Assembly (NCBI GenBank): GCA_015060395.1
Contig: SUYP01000006.1
Coordinates: forward strand, 48,479-112,478
DNA length: 64,000 nucleotides
From: Bacteroidales bacterium
Lineage (GTDB): Bacteria; Bacteroidota; Bacteroidia; Bacteroidales; UBA932
Direction: 5' to 3'
The notes under the pieces were generated by a model, which worked only from the letters and a program-made list of their open reading frames with translations, searched no databases and had not been told where the DNA came from. Shown here one piece after another: positions 41,374-49,361 of this stretch; positions within the stretch are counted from its first letter, which is position 1; each line of letters begins with the position of its first letter. Position numbers and translations under genes: made by a program.

Positions 41374-43938
41374 ATGAAATCGGGTTTGAGACAGATATTT
41401 GCATTCGTGCCGGCCATATTGTTTTCAATAATTGTGCCAGCACAGGAACTCCCTGTAATGCCGGATGACCCAGCCGTAGTTGCCGGAACTCTTCCCAACG
41501 GAATGTCGTATTATATAGCGCAGAACGCATCAGACAAGGGAAGGGCTGATTTCGCGCTTGTGCAGAAGACCGGTAGGAAGAATGTTGCGGATTCTGCAGC
41601 TGTGGCGGACAAGGCTGTAGCGGTAGCTCGTGAGGCTCTGATCAGTCTGCCCCGTCTTGGCTCTGCTTCGCCTTTGAAGTTCTTTACCAGCCACGGCTCA
41701 GCCCCGGATGAGGACGGGTATGTGAAAGTCACGGATGATGCTACGGTATTCCGTTTCAATGATGTGCGCATCAGTGACGGAAGGACAGTCATCGACTCCG
41801 TGCTGCTGGTCCTGCTGGACCTGACAGACAGGGTAAGCCGTTCGGAAGATAAATTTGTAAGAAAATGGTATTCGCCGGCAGATCAGGCTGTGATGATAGC
41901 CGGAGATATAGATCCTGAGGCCGTGGTTACCAGGCTGGAGGCAATGTCCTATATGACTCCGGCGGTTCCGTCGTCCGGGCGTATGGCTTTGAAGTCAGAC
42001 AAGAACAGCGGACCTATAGTTACTGATGAATCCGGACTGTCCCCGCTGAAAGCGATAGAGATGGAATGGATATCCCAGAGGCCTCCGCGGGAGTATATGC
42101 ATACGGTACAGCCGGTGATCTTCGATATGTCGCTGGATATCCTCGGAAAATCTGCGGTGAGAAGGATCAAGGAGGCTCTGGAAAATTCCGCGATCCCGTA
42201 TGCAGAAGTTTCATACAGACATTTGTCAAGCTCGTTCACTCCATACGATGACAGTTTTTCAGTGCGTACGGTGGTGTCTGACGCTGATGCTGACAAGGCA
42301 ATGGGAATAATCGCAAAAGTAATGTCCGGCCTTGATGCGGAAGGCGTGTCTAAGGATGAATATCTTCTGGCTGAGCGCGAATTCGTTTCTGGCCTTGAGA
42401 CGGATATTTATGCGCCTCTGCGCCGGAACAGCGATTATATTGACAGATGTATTTCGTCATTTCTGTATAATTCCTCATCTGCTTCACCAAAGCAGGTACT
42501 GGCCTTCCATAAGTCACGGAATCTTCCTGACTCTATGCGCTGCAGGCTGTTCAACGACTTTGCTGCGGCACTGATCTACCCGATAGGGGATCCTGTTGTC
42601 GAGGCCGATGTCCCTGAGACCGGCAGACAGCAGGCGGATACTTTGGGATTTCCGGGGGCGGGGCCTAAGCTGAAGATAAAATCCTCTAAGAAGGATCATC
42701 TTTCCGGCGGTGTGGTGTGGACTTTTTCGAATGGATTCAGAGTGGTGTATAAGAATATGCCGTCTTCCGGTGAATTGTATTATACTCTTGCTCTGAACGG
42801 AGGATACAGCAGCATCCAGGGGCTGGCCGAAGGAGAGGGAGCCTTTGTCTCCGATATCTTCAGGCTCAGCAGGATAGCCGGAATCCCGGGAGAAGAATTC
42901 AAGAATCTCCTGCAGAAGGATGGTATATCTATGCAGACCCGGGTTACGATGTCCAACACTTTGGTCGAGGGACGTCTGCCGAAGGACAGGTTGAGAATGC
43001 TGATGAGGTCGCTCCTTGCTCTTGCCAACAGCCGTGAAGGTATTGAGGATGCTTTCCCTTACTATGCTGAATGCGAGGAACTTGCGCTGGATTATACCCA
43101 CGACAGATATGCGTCGAGAATGACGGCCATAGACAGCATTATGTGTCCGGGATACAGATATTCGCCATATAAATCCAAGGGCGCCCTGAGCGGATCGTTC
43201 TATACCAAGGCCGACAGCTTCCTTGCTTCTCAATTGGAGAAGATGAATGACGGTGTCTTTGTCATTGTCGGAGATATCGGGGAGGAACCTCTCAAGAAGA
43301 TCCTGCTGGAGTATGTGGGTGGGTTCAGGACGAAGGAAACTGCATTCAGAAGGCCGGTGGTGAGATATCAGCCTGTTTCCGGATGGTCAACATATACGGT
43401 AAAGGGCGACAGGAATGCGGTGGATGTCGCATTGTCGGCGCGTATGCCTCTTACTTCGGCGAATCATCTTGCTGCGGAGATTGCGGTTATGGTCCTGGAG
43501 CGTGACCTGACGGAGGCATTGGCGGGCTCAGGAATGACATTCCGTCTGTCGCATAATTTCAGGATATACCCGGAAGAGAGATTGAATATCCTGATTTCGG
43601 CATTTGAAGCCGATGGCGACGGAATGCCTGCAGGAATCGAGGCCGAGACCCCTATCGATGTCCTCGGAAAGTTAAGGGAAGTGCTCTCCGATATGGTGTC
43701 CAAGGATATAGGAGACAATGAACTCAAGGATTGCAAGGCATATCTTAAGAATGCTATGGCTGCCCGTATGAAAGATCCGATGTATTGGCAGAATGCAATA
43801 ACGGTCAGATACCTTGATGGAAAGGACCTTACCACCGGGTATGCCGCCACTATAGATGCCGTGACGAAAGACAAGGTAAGGAATATCCTATCCCTTCTTG
43901 ATCAAGGCTGCAAGGTTGAATATGTAACAACACGATGA
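41374..43938 (+). CDS. M16 (pitrilysin)-like protein lacking the HxxEH zinc motif
   Basis: The 854-residue secreted protein keeps the M16 layout. Its N-terminal LPNGMSYYIAQNASDKGRADFALV matches the pitrilysin start. Repeated insulinase-like halves follow, with FSNGFRVVYKNMPSSGELYYTLALNGG beginning the second. Where active members have HxxEH, this one reads KTGRKNVADSAAVADKAVAVAREAL, so zinc binding there is lost. It is probably a catalytically inactive homologue or chaperone-like subunit. The signal peptide at about residues 1-25 implies an envelope location. The ATG at 41374 is used; the track TTG lies in the promoter. Confidence 0.85.
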   Translation: MKSGLRQIFAFVPAILFSIIVPAQELPVMPDDPAVVAGTLPNGMSYYIAQNASDKGRADFALVQKTGRKNVADSAAVADKAVAVAREALISLPRLGSASPLKFFTSHGSAPDEDGYVKVTDDATVFRFNDVRISDGRTVIDSVLLVLLDLTDRVSRSEDKFVRKWYSPADQAVMIAGDIDPEAVVTRLEAMSYMTPAVPSSGRMALKSDKNSGPIVTDESGLSPLKAIEMEWISQRPPREYMHTVQPVIFDMSLDILGKSAVRRIKEALENSAIPYAEVSYRHLSSSFTPYDDSFSVRTVVSDADADKAMGIIAKVMSGLDAEGVSKDEYLLAEREFVSGLETDIYAPLRRNSDYIDRCISSFLYNSSSASPKQVLAFHKSRNLPDSMRCRLFNDFAAALIYPIGDPVVEADVPETGRQQADTLGFPGAGPKLKIKSSKKDHLSGGVVWTFSNGFRVVYKNMPSSGELYYTLALNGGYSSIQGLAEGEGAFVSDIFRLSRIAGIPGEEFKNLLQKDGISMQTRVTMSNTLVEGRLPKDRLRMLMRSLLALANSREGIEDAFPYYAECEELALDYTHDRYASRMTAIDSIMCPGYRYSPYKSKGALSGSFYTKADSFLASQLEKMNDGVFVIVGDIGEEPLKKILLEYVGGFRTKETAFRRPVVRYQPVSGWSTYTVKGDRNAVDVALSARMPLTSANHLAAEIAVMVLERDLTEALAGSGMTFRLSHNFRIYPEERLNILISAFEADGDGMPAGIEAETPIDVLGKLREVLSDMVSKDIGDNELKDCKAYLKNAMAARMKDPMYWQNAITVRYLDGKDLTTGYAATIDAVTKDKVRNILSLLDQGCKVEYVTTR

Positions 43939-43939
43939 T

Positions 43940-44536
43940 ATGTACCACGGAACAATAATTCAGATCGATGATTGTCTGGTCTCGGAGGAGATACTGACAG
44001 AATATTTTGCCTGTGATTATGAGAAATGCAAGGGCTGCTGCTGTGTGATCGGTGACAGCGGTGCTCCTATGGAAGAATGCGAGGCAGAGGCGATAGAGAA
44101 GAACTATCATATATTTTCCCCAATAATGTCAGAGGAAGGACGTGAAGCCGTCGCTTCGAAAGGATTTTTTGAAATCGACCGTGACGGAGATATGGTCACC
44201 CCTCTGGTGCCCGGAAGTGAAGAATGTGCCTACACCCTTTTTGATGAAGACGGCAACTGCTTCTGCTCTATGGAAAGATGCTGGTTCCAGGGAAAGGGGG
44301 ATTTCCGTAAGCCGATCTCCTGCTGGCTCTATCCTATCCGTATCACACAGCTGAGCAACGGTACCAGGGCGCTCAACCTGCACAGATGGCATATCTGCCA
44401 GGATGCATTCGCAAAGGGTAAAAAAGAAAAGGTCCGCGTATATGAATTTCTACGCGAACCTATAGAGCGCTATTTCGGCGAGGAATTCTACTCGGCCTTG
44501 TCGGAAGCGGCCAAGATGCTCAATGCAGAGTCATAA
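43940..44536 (+). CDS. DUF3109 family protein
   Basis: The 198-residue protein is rich in cysteines in conserved pairs: CDYEKCKGCCCVIGDSGAP near the start, and NCFCSMERCWFQGKGDFRKPISCWLYPIR in the middle. This matches the DUF3109 family, which probably binds a metal or iron-sulfur cluster. The biochemical role is unknown. It follows the M16-like gene by 1 bp, so both are likely one transcript. Its 3' end overlaps the convergent DUF2007 gene by 49 bp. Confidence 0.88.
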   Translation: MYHGTIIQIDDCLVSEEILTEYFACDYEKCKGCCCVIGDSGAPMEECEAEAIEKNYHIFSPIMSEEGREAVASKGFFEIDRDGDMVTPLVPGSEECAYTLFDEDGNCFCSMERCWFQGKGDFRKPISCWLYPIRITQLSNGTRALNLHRWHICQDAFAKGKKEKVRVYEFLREPIERYFGEEFYSALSEAAKMLNAES

Positions 44537-44706
44537 TCTTCTGCATTGACTTTCAGCTCGATGTCCTGCTCCGCTACATTGAATGAAGGGTATGAGGACA
44601 CCTCTCCAAAGATTTCCGCTCTGATCCCGTTGGATTCGAGCAGGCCTTGACTGATGCTTGCCAGCATCGGGTCGGCAAATTTTGCTACTGTCTTCAACTC
44701 ACTCAT
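44488..44706 (-). CDS. DUF2007 domain protein (putative signal transducing protein)
   Basis: The 72-residue protein matches the small DUF2007 fold: LKTVAKFADPMLASISQGLLESNGIRAEIFGE, followed by a strand and VNAEDYDSALSIL. The family has a ferredoxin-like (ACT/PII-like) architecture and unknown function. It overlaps the end of the convergent DUF3109 gene by 49 bp, so the last 16 codons are encoded on both strands. It follows the membrane protein gene after 32 bp on the same strand. Confidence 0.8.
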   Translation of the reverse strand: MSELKTVAKFADPMLASISQGLLESNGIRAEIFGEVSSYPSFNVAEQDIELKVNAEDYDSALSILAASDKAE

Positions 44707-44738
44707 AAAGCGTTGAATTTAAGGATTATTATATTGCC

Positions 44739-45209
44739 TTATTCCTCATTCAGAGGGTTCAGGCGATGTTCCAGTCCTGCAGTGAGCCTCATTACGTCTT
44801 TCCTGAGCCCTTCCATCTCGAAGCATTCCGGAGTGCACGTCAGGGTCAGCCTGTCTTCATACATCTTGGAGATCCTGGATGCTATGTCCTTGCAGCGGAA
44901 TGTGACCGTAGTCCCGTTTTCGGATTCGAGTACGTATCTGCGGTCATTCATATAGCTGATGACATCATTCCTGACCTCACTCCAGTCCTTTCCGACGTGG
45001 ATCTCGCGCCTGATGAATCCCACTTTAGGATATCCGGCTGCTACCAATGCAAAAAATATGGCAATCTTCCACAATGCACTGTATCCGCCCTCAAAAATGG
45101 AATTTATATCACCCTCTACGGCTCCGATCAGCACCAGGACGAGGACAATGGCAGTCGTGAGGAAAGCGAAATAGAAGAAGTATTTGACTGATCTGATAAA
45201 ATATTTCAT
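44739..45209 (-). CDS. Small membrane protein of unknown function
   Basis: The 156-residue protein has two hydrophobic segments (about residues 9-31 and 43-60), then a soluble part with WSEVRNDVISYMNDRRYVLESEN and alternating strands. I do not recognise the family. The track start at 45422 adds 71 residues that cross the promoter and start of the opposite gene; the ATG at 45209 (MKYFIRSVKYFFYFAF) is better. It precedes the DUF2007 gene and is divergent from the coiled-coil gene. Confidence 0.65.
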   Translation of the reverse strand: MKYFIRSVKYFFYFAFLTTAIVLVLVLIGAVEGDINSIFEGGYSALWKIAIFFALVAAGYPKVGFIRREIHVGKDWSEVRNDVISYMNDRRYVLESENGTTVTFRCKDIASRISKMYEDRLTLTCTPECFEMEGLRKDVMRLTAGLEHRLNPLNEE

Positions 45210-45278
45210 AGCATCATTATTGCAGGGTTGATAATCTAACATCCATACAAATATATACGAAAAATCCGATATTTTGCT

Positions 45279-45286
45279 ATCTTTGC
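45279..45286 (+). promoter_or_regulatory. Putative promoter -7 box (TATCTTTG) of the coiled-coil/hemW operon
   Basis: TATCTTTG lies 39 bp upstream of the ATG at 45326. Confidence 0.5.
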
Positions 45287-45325
45287 GCATATATTGGGAA
45301 TAATAACCATCCAAAACAGACAGAA

Positions 45326-46189
45326 ATGGAAGAGCAGAGCTTGAAAAAAGTGATGTATGCCCTGATTGCGGTAGCCGTGCTTCTGGCCGGTGCACTTGCA
45401 TACATCTGGTACCAGAAATCATCTTTGGTGAAGGACCTTACCATTGAAAAAGAGGAACTGACGGAGCAGATGATCGCCCTTCAGAACGATTATGCCACAT
45501 TGTCGTCAGATTATGATGATATCAACCTCCAGCTGGATTCATCCCGTCTCGAGGTACAGATGCTCATTGAGAAGATAACCAAGACAGAGGCTACAAACCG
45601 TAGCAAGATCCGTCAGTACGAGAAAGAACTCGGAACGCTTCGAAGCATTATGAGGAACTATATCGTCCAGATCGACTCCCTCAATACTCTCAACAAGCAG
45701 CTTACAGCTGATGCGGCTGCGGCGCGTCGAGAGGCTGCGGAGAGCAGAAGAAGGCAGCAGGAACTCAGCAAGACAGTCGAGGATCTTTCCGGACAGGTTG
45801 CTGCAGGTTCCGTAATCAAGGCTCGCGGCATCAGGATAGAAGCCTATAATGCTTCCGACAAGGTTACAGACCGCAGCAGCCGTGTCGTGAGACTTCTCAC
45901 TACATTGAGCCTTGTGGAGAATGACCTGGCTCCGAAGGGACCGGTAAGGGTATATATCAGAGTAAAGGGACCGGACGGAATCCTTCTTACAAACGACAGC
46001 CAGAGGACATTCGAGGTGAACGGCGAGCCGATGATCTGCTCGGCTTCACGTGAGGTTGACTATCAGGGCAAGGAGGTCGAGCTCAGCATCTACCTCAATG
46101 ACATCACCGGATATGTCAAGGGTATCTACACTGTCGAGGCATATACCGAGCAGACACGCCTCGGGTCGGCAGAGCTGATGCTCCGATAG
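45326..46189 (+). CDS. Membrane-anchored coiled-coil protein, hypothetical
   Basis: The 287-residue protein has one N-terminal membrane helix (VMYALIAVAVLLAGALAYIWY). A long coiled coil follows at residues 35-155, with heptad-like runs such as LTIEKEELTEQMIALQNDY and an Ala/Arg-rich AAAARREAAESRRRQQE. A beta-rich periplasmic C-terminal domain follows (VRVYIRVKGPDGILLTND). It is probably conserved in Bacteroidales but of unknown function; the architecture suggests an envelope scaffold. The HemW-like gene starts 2 bp after its stop, so they are co-transcribed. Confidence 0.75.
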   Translation: MEEQSLKKVMYALIAVAVLLAGALAYIWYQKSSLVKDLTIEKEELTEQMIALQNDYATLSSDYDDINLQLDSSRLEVQMLIEKITKTEATNRSKIRQYEKELGTLRSIMRNYIVQIDSLNTLNKQLTADAAAARREAAESRRRQQELSKTVEDLSGQVAAGSVIKARGIRIEAYNASDKVTDRSSRVVRLLTTLSLVENDLAPKGPVRVYIRVKGPDGILLTNDSQRTFEVNGEPMICSASREVDYQGKEVELSIYLNDITGYVKGIYTVEAYTEQTRLGSAELMLR

Positions 46190-46191
46190 CC

Positions 46192-47343
46192 GTGATATAT
46201 GTCCACATCCCTTTCTGCAGGAGTTTCTGCACATATTGCGACTTCTATTCGGAGGTCGCAGCGAAGTGCCGCAATGCTGAAGACGCCGTAAGGCAGGAAG
46301 AGCTTTTCAGGCAGTTTGCCGAGTCGCTGGCAGCTGAGGCAGGGATGCGTGGACAGGAAATGACGGATGAAGTCAATACTTTATATATAGGCGGCGGCAC
46401 CCCATCGGTGCTGCCCCTTTCTGTATTCGAGCGTCTGATGAAGGCGCTGAAAGATTCCGGACACGGAGGGCCTTTCGATGAATTTACCGTCGAGGTCAAT
46501 CCAGAGGATATAGCGGAGAAAGGCGAGGCCTATGTGGAAGGCCTTCTAGATCTGGGCGTCAACCGCATCAGTATGGGCGTGCAGTCGTTTGATGACGGAA
46601 TCCTGCGCTTTATGAACCGTCGTCACGATTCTTCTGTTGCGAAAAAGGCATATTCGGTACTTGAAAATGCAGGTGTCAGGAATATAAGCATAGACCTTAT
46701 CTTCGGACTTCCGCAGCTTTCTGACCAGCAGTGGAAAGAAACGCTGGAACGGGCTCTGGACATATCGGAGCGCGGTATGCTTCCTCATCATATATCTTCA
46801 TATCAGCTGTCTGTCGAACCGGGAAGTATGCTGGCCAGACTTGTGGAGAAGGGGAGATTTGAAGAAGCCTCTGAAGAATTATGCGAGAGACAGTATGCTG
46901 TCCTATGCGAGACTCTTGCCACGGCCGGTTACAGGCATTATGAGATATCCAATTTCGCCCGTCCCGGCTATGAGGCACGACACAATTCTGCATATTGGAA
47001 GCACCTGCCTTATGTGGGACTTGGGCCTGGAGCCCACAGCTTTGATTCTGCCTCTCTGCGGCGTCAGTGGAACAAGGATGACCTGGCTGCGTATATTGCC
47101 GATCCTTCAGGCTGCATTGGCTATGAGGAACTGGATGAGGAACAGATTGTGCTGGAAAAGATAATGCTTGGACTCAGGACGGCGGATGGAATCGATGAAG
47201 GCTGGCTTGCCGGGCATTGTGAAAAGGAGACTTTGGCCAGAGCACTGGCGGGGGGAAGCCTGATAAGGTCTGGGGATGGCCGGGTGAGGATTCCGGAAGA
47301 CAGGTTCTTTGTCTCTGATGCTATAATAGCTGAGCTGGTCTGA
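46192..47343 (+). CDS. hemW: HemW-like radical SAM protein (coproporphyrinogen III oxidase-like)
   Basis: The 383-residue protein has the N-terminal IYVHIPFCRSFCTYCDFYS with the CxxxCxxC cluster ligands, then YIGGGTPSVLP, GVNRISMGVQSFDDGILR and the HemW-type SSYQLSVEPGSMLA and NFARPGYEARHNSAYW. HemW proteins bind heme and act as heme chaperones rather than as HemN oxidases, which have a different N-terminus. The start is a GTG 2 bp after the previous stop; no in-frame ATG is closer to the IYVHIPF motif. Confidence 0.9.
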   Translation: MIYVHIPFCRSFCTYCDFYSEVAAKCRNAEDAVRQEELFRQFAESLAAEAGMRGQEMTDEVNTLYIGGGTPSVLPLSVFERLMKALKDSGHGGPFDEFTVEVNPEDIAEKGEAYVEGLLDLGVNRISMGVQSFDDGILRFMNRRHDSSVAKKAYSVLENAGVRNISIDLIFGLPQLSDQQWKETLERALDISERGMLPHHISSYQLSVEPGSMLARLVEKGRFEEASEELCERQYAVLCETLATAGYRHYEISNFARPGYEARHNSAYWKHLPYVGLGPGAHSFDSASLRRQWNKDDLAAYIADPSGCIGYEELDEEQIVLEKIMLGLRTADGIDEGWLAGHCEKETLARALAGGSLIRSGDGRVRIPEDRFFVSDAIIAELV

Positions 47344-47360
47344 CGTGTATGTGTCTGTCA

Positions 47361-47430
47361 GTCAGTGAGATACGCATTGTGCCTGCTGTTCCGATGCAGC
47401 AGGCGTTTGGGGTAAGTGGTTGTGACTCAG
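47361..47430 (+). repeat. Hairpin element upstream of pepP, related to 55686-55757
   Basis: GCCTGCTG and CAGCAGGC form a perfect 8-bp hairpin. It is framed by GTCAGTGAGATA before and GGTAAGTGGTTG after. The same arrangement, with about 65-70% identity over roughly 70 nt, lies upstream of tyrA. The rest of this 118-bp gap adds a GTGAC/GTCAC stem (47422-47445) and the pepP ribosome site. Confidence 0.65.
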
Positions 47431-47461
47431 GGTATTGCGGGTCACGTGAAATATAAGGATT

Positions 47462-49279
47462 ATGGAAAATATTTATTCTGAAAGGATCGAGGCTCTCAGG
47501 TCTCTTATGTCGGATAATGGTTGGGATGCTGTGGTGATTACAGGTTCTGACCCTCACAGCAGTGAATACCCTGCTCCGAGGTGGAAGCAGGTGGAATGGC
47601 TGACCGGCTTTACAGGTGAGGCCGGTGATGTGGTGGTGACAGCAGATCACGCCGGTCTGTGGACGGATTCGAGATATTTCATCCAGGCTCTGGACCAGCT
47701 GGAAGGAACCGGAGTGGAACTTCACAAGACCCGTGTTCCGGATGCGGTATCCATACCGGACTGGCTGTCCGGCAAGGCGCGGGTGGTGGCTGTGGACGGA
47801 CTCTGCCAGAGCGTAAGTGCCGTGCAGGAGCTGGAGGTGGCTCTCGGAGAGGGATGCCTGGTGGTGGATGTGCCGGATATGCTTCAGGAACTTTGGGATG
47901 ACAGACCTCAGATTCCGGTGACTCCTGTCACTACTCTGGATGTGGAGTGCTTCGGTGGCATCCCGAGAATGGAGAAGATATCCTGGCTGAGGAAATGGAT
48001 GCTTATAGAAGGCTATGATAAGGTCCTCCTTTCTTCTCTGGATGAAGTGGCGTGGATGCTCAATGTAAGGGGTAGCGATATCGAATATAATCCATTGGTT
48101 ATCTCATATCTGCTTGTGTCTCAGGATTATGTGAAATGGTTTGTCAAGAAGACGGTTACAGATTCCGAACTTGATCCGGATACGCTGGACAGCTTTGCCG
48201 AGCTCAGGATGGATGGTGTGGATGTCGAGGATTATGACGCGGTCTTCTTTGCTCTGTCCGATTTCGGAAGTGATGAGGGCTCCGGAGTTATATTCATTGA
48301 TCCTTCGACACTGAATTCGAATGTATATAAATATATAAGCGTCTGTTTCCCAGCTGATTCCATAGTCTGTGGGACATCTCCGGTGATTCTGGAGAAATCC
48401 GTCAAGACCCCTTCAGAAATAGAGAATCTAAGGCAGACATATATAGATGACGGTGTGGCGATGGAGCGTTTCCTTCATTGGCTTGAAACCGAAGTTGCCT
48501 CGGGCAGGAGGGTGGATGAATGGGAGGCTTCCGAACGTCTTACCGCATTCCGCAGCGAGATTCCGGGATATAGGGGCAACAGCTTTGAAAACATATCCGC
48601 ATACGGCCCAGGGGCTGCTCTGCCTCATTATTCTACCCCTTGCGAGGGCTCGGCGGTGATCCATCCCCGCGGGCTTTATCTGGTGGATTCCGGAGGACAG
48701 TATCTTACCGGCACTACAGATATTACCAGGACGGTACCTATGGGGGAGTGCACGGATCTGGAGAAGGAAGATTACACACTTGTTCTTAAGGGAATGATCG
48801 ACCTTTCGATGGCTGTTTTCCCTCGCGGAACTGCCGGATGCCAGATCGATGCTCTCGCACGTATGCCTTTGTGGAAGGCAAAAAGGAATTTCGGACACGG
48901 TACCGGCCACGGAATAGGATATTATCTTTGTGTCCACGAAGGCCCGCAGTCAATCCGTTATCAGTATAATCCTCAGCCTCTTCTGCCGGGTATGGTCACA
49001 TCCAACGAGCCTGGACTTTATAGGGAAGGAATGCACGGCATCAGGCACGAGAATATAGTCCTCTGCAAGGAGGCCGGCACAAGTGAGTTCGGCGACTGGC
49101 TTGAGTTCGAGACCCTTACCAGCTGCCATATAGACACTTCTGCTGTGGTGAAGGATATCCTCGGTCCGGAGGCGACTGCCTGGCTGAATGCATACAACGA
49201 GCGCGTATATCGTACTCTGGCACCGCTTCTGCCTCCTGAGACTTCGGCGTGGCTGCGTTATAAGACCCTTCCTGTATAG
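47462..49279 (+). CDS. pepP: Xaa-Pro aminopeptidase (aminopeptidase P, M24B)
   Basis: The 605-residue protein has two N-terminal creatinase-like domains (to about residue 315) and a C-terminal pita-bread M24 domain. The five metal ligands are visible: D in LYLVDSGGQY, D in GTTDITRTVPMG, H in GHGTGHGIGYYL, E in TSNEPGLY and E in GIRHENIVL. It removes N-terminal residues preceding proline. The three-domain length of about 600 is that of the eukaryote-type APP rather than E. coli PepP (441). Confidence 0.93.
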   Translation: MENIYSERIEALRSLMSDNGWDAVVITGSDPHSSEYPAPRWKQVEWLTGFTGEAGDVVVTADHAGLWTDSRYFIQALDQLEGTGVELHKTRVPDAVSIPDWLSGKARVVAVDGLCQSVSAVQELEVALGEGCLVVDVPDMLQELWDDRPQIPVTPVTTLDVECFGGIPRMEKISWLRKWMLIEGYDKVLLSSLDEVAWMLNVRGSDIEYNPLVISYLLVSQDYVKWFVKKTVTDSELDPDTLDSFAELRMDGVDVEDYDAVFFALSDFGSDEGSGVIFIDPSTLNSNVYKYISVCFPADSIVCGTSPVILEKSVKTPSEIENLRQTYIDDGVAMERFLHWLETEVASGRRVDEWEASERLTAFRSEIPGYRGNSFENISAYGPGAALPHYSTPCEGSAVIHPRGLYLVDSGGQYLTGTTDITRTVPMGECTDLEKEDYTLVLKGMIDLSMAVFPRGTAGCQIDALARMPLWKAKRNFGHGTGHGIGYYLCVHEGPQSIRYQYNPQPLLPGMVTSNEPGLYREGMHGIRHENIVLCKEAGTSEFGDWLEFETLTSCHIDTSAVVKDILGPEATAWLNAYNERVYRTLAPLLPPETSAWLRYKTLPV

Positions 49280-49361
49280 CAGCGGTAAAAGAAAAATATA
49301 CCTCTGTCTGAACAACGAAAAGTTTTTTTTCATAACTTAGGCTCTTTATTCGCTAAAACTT

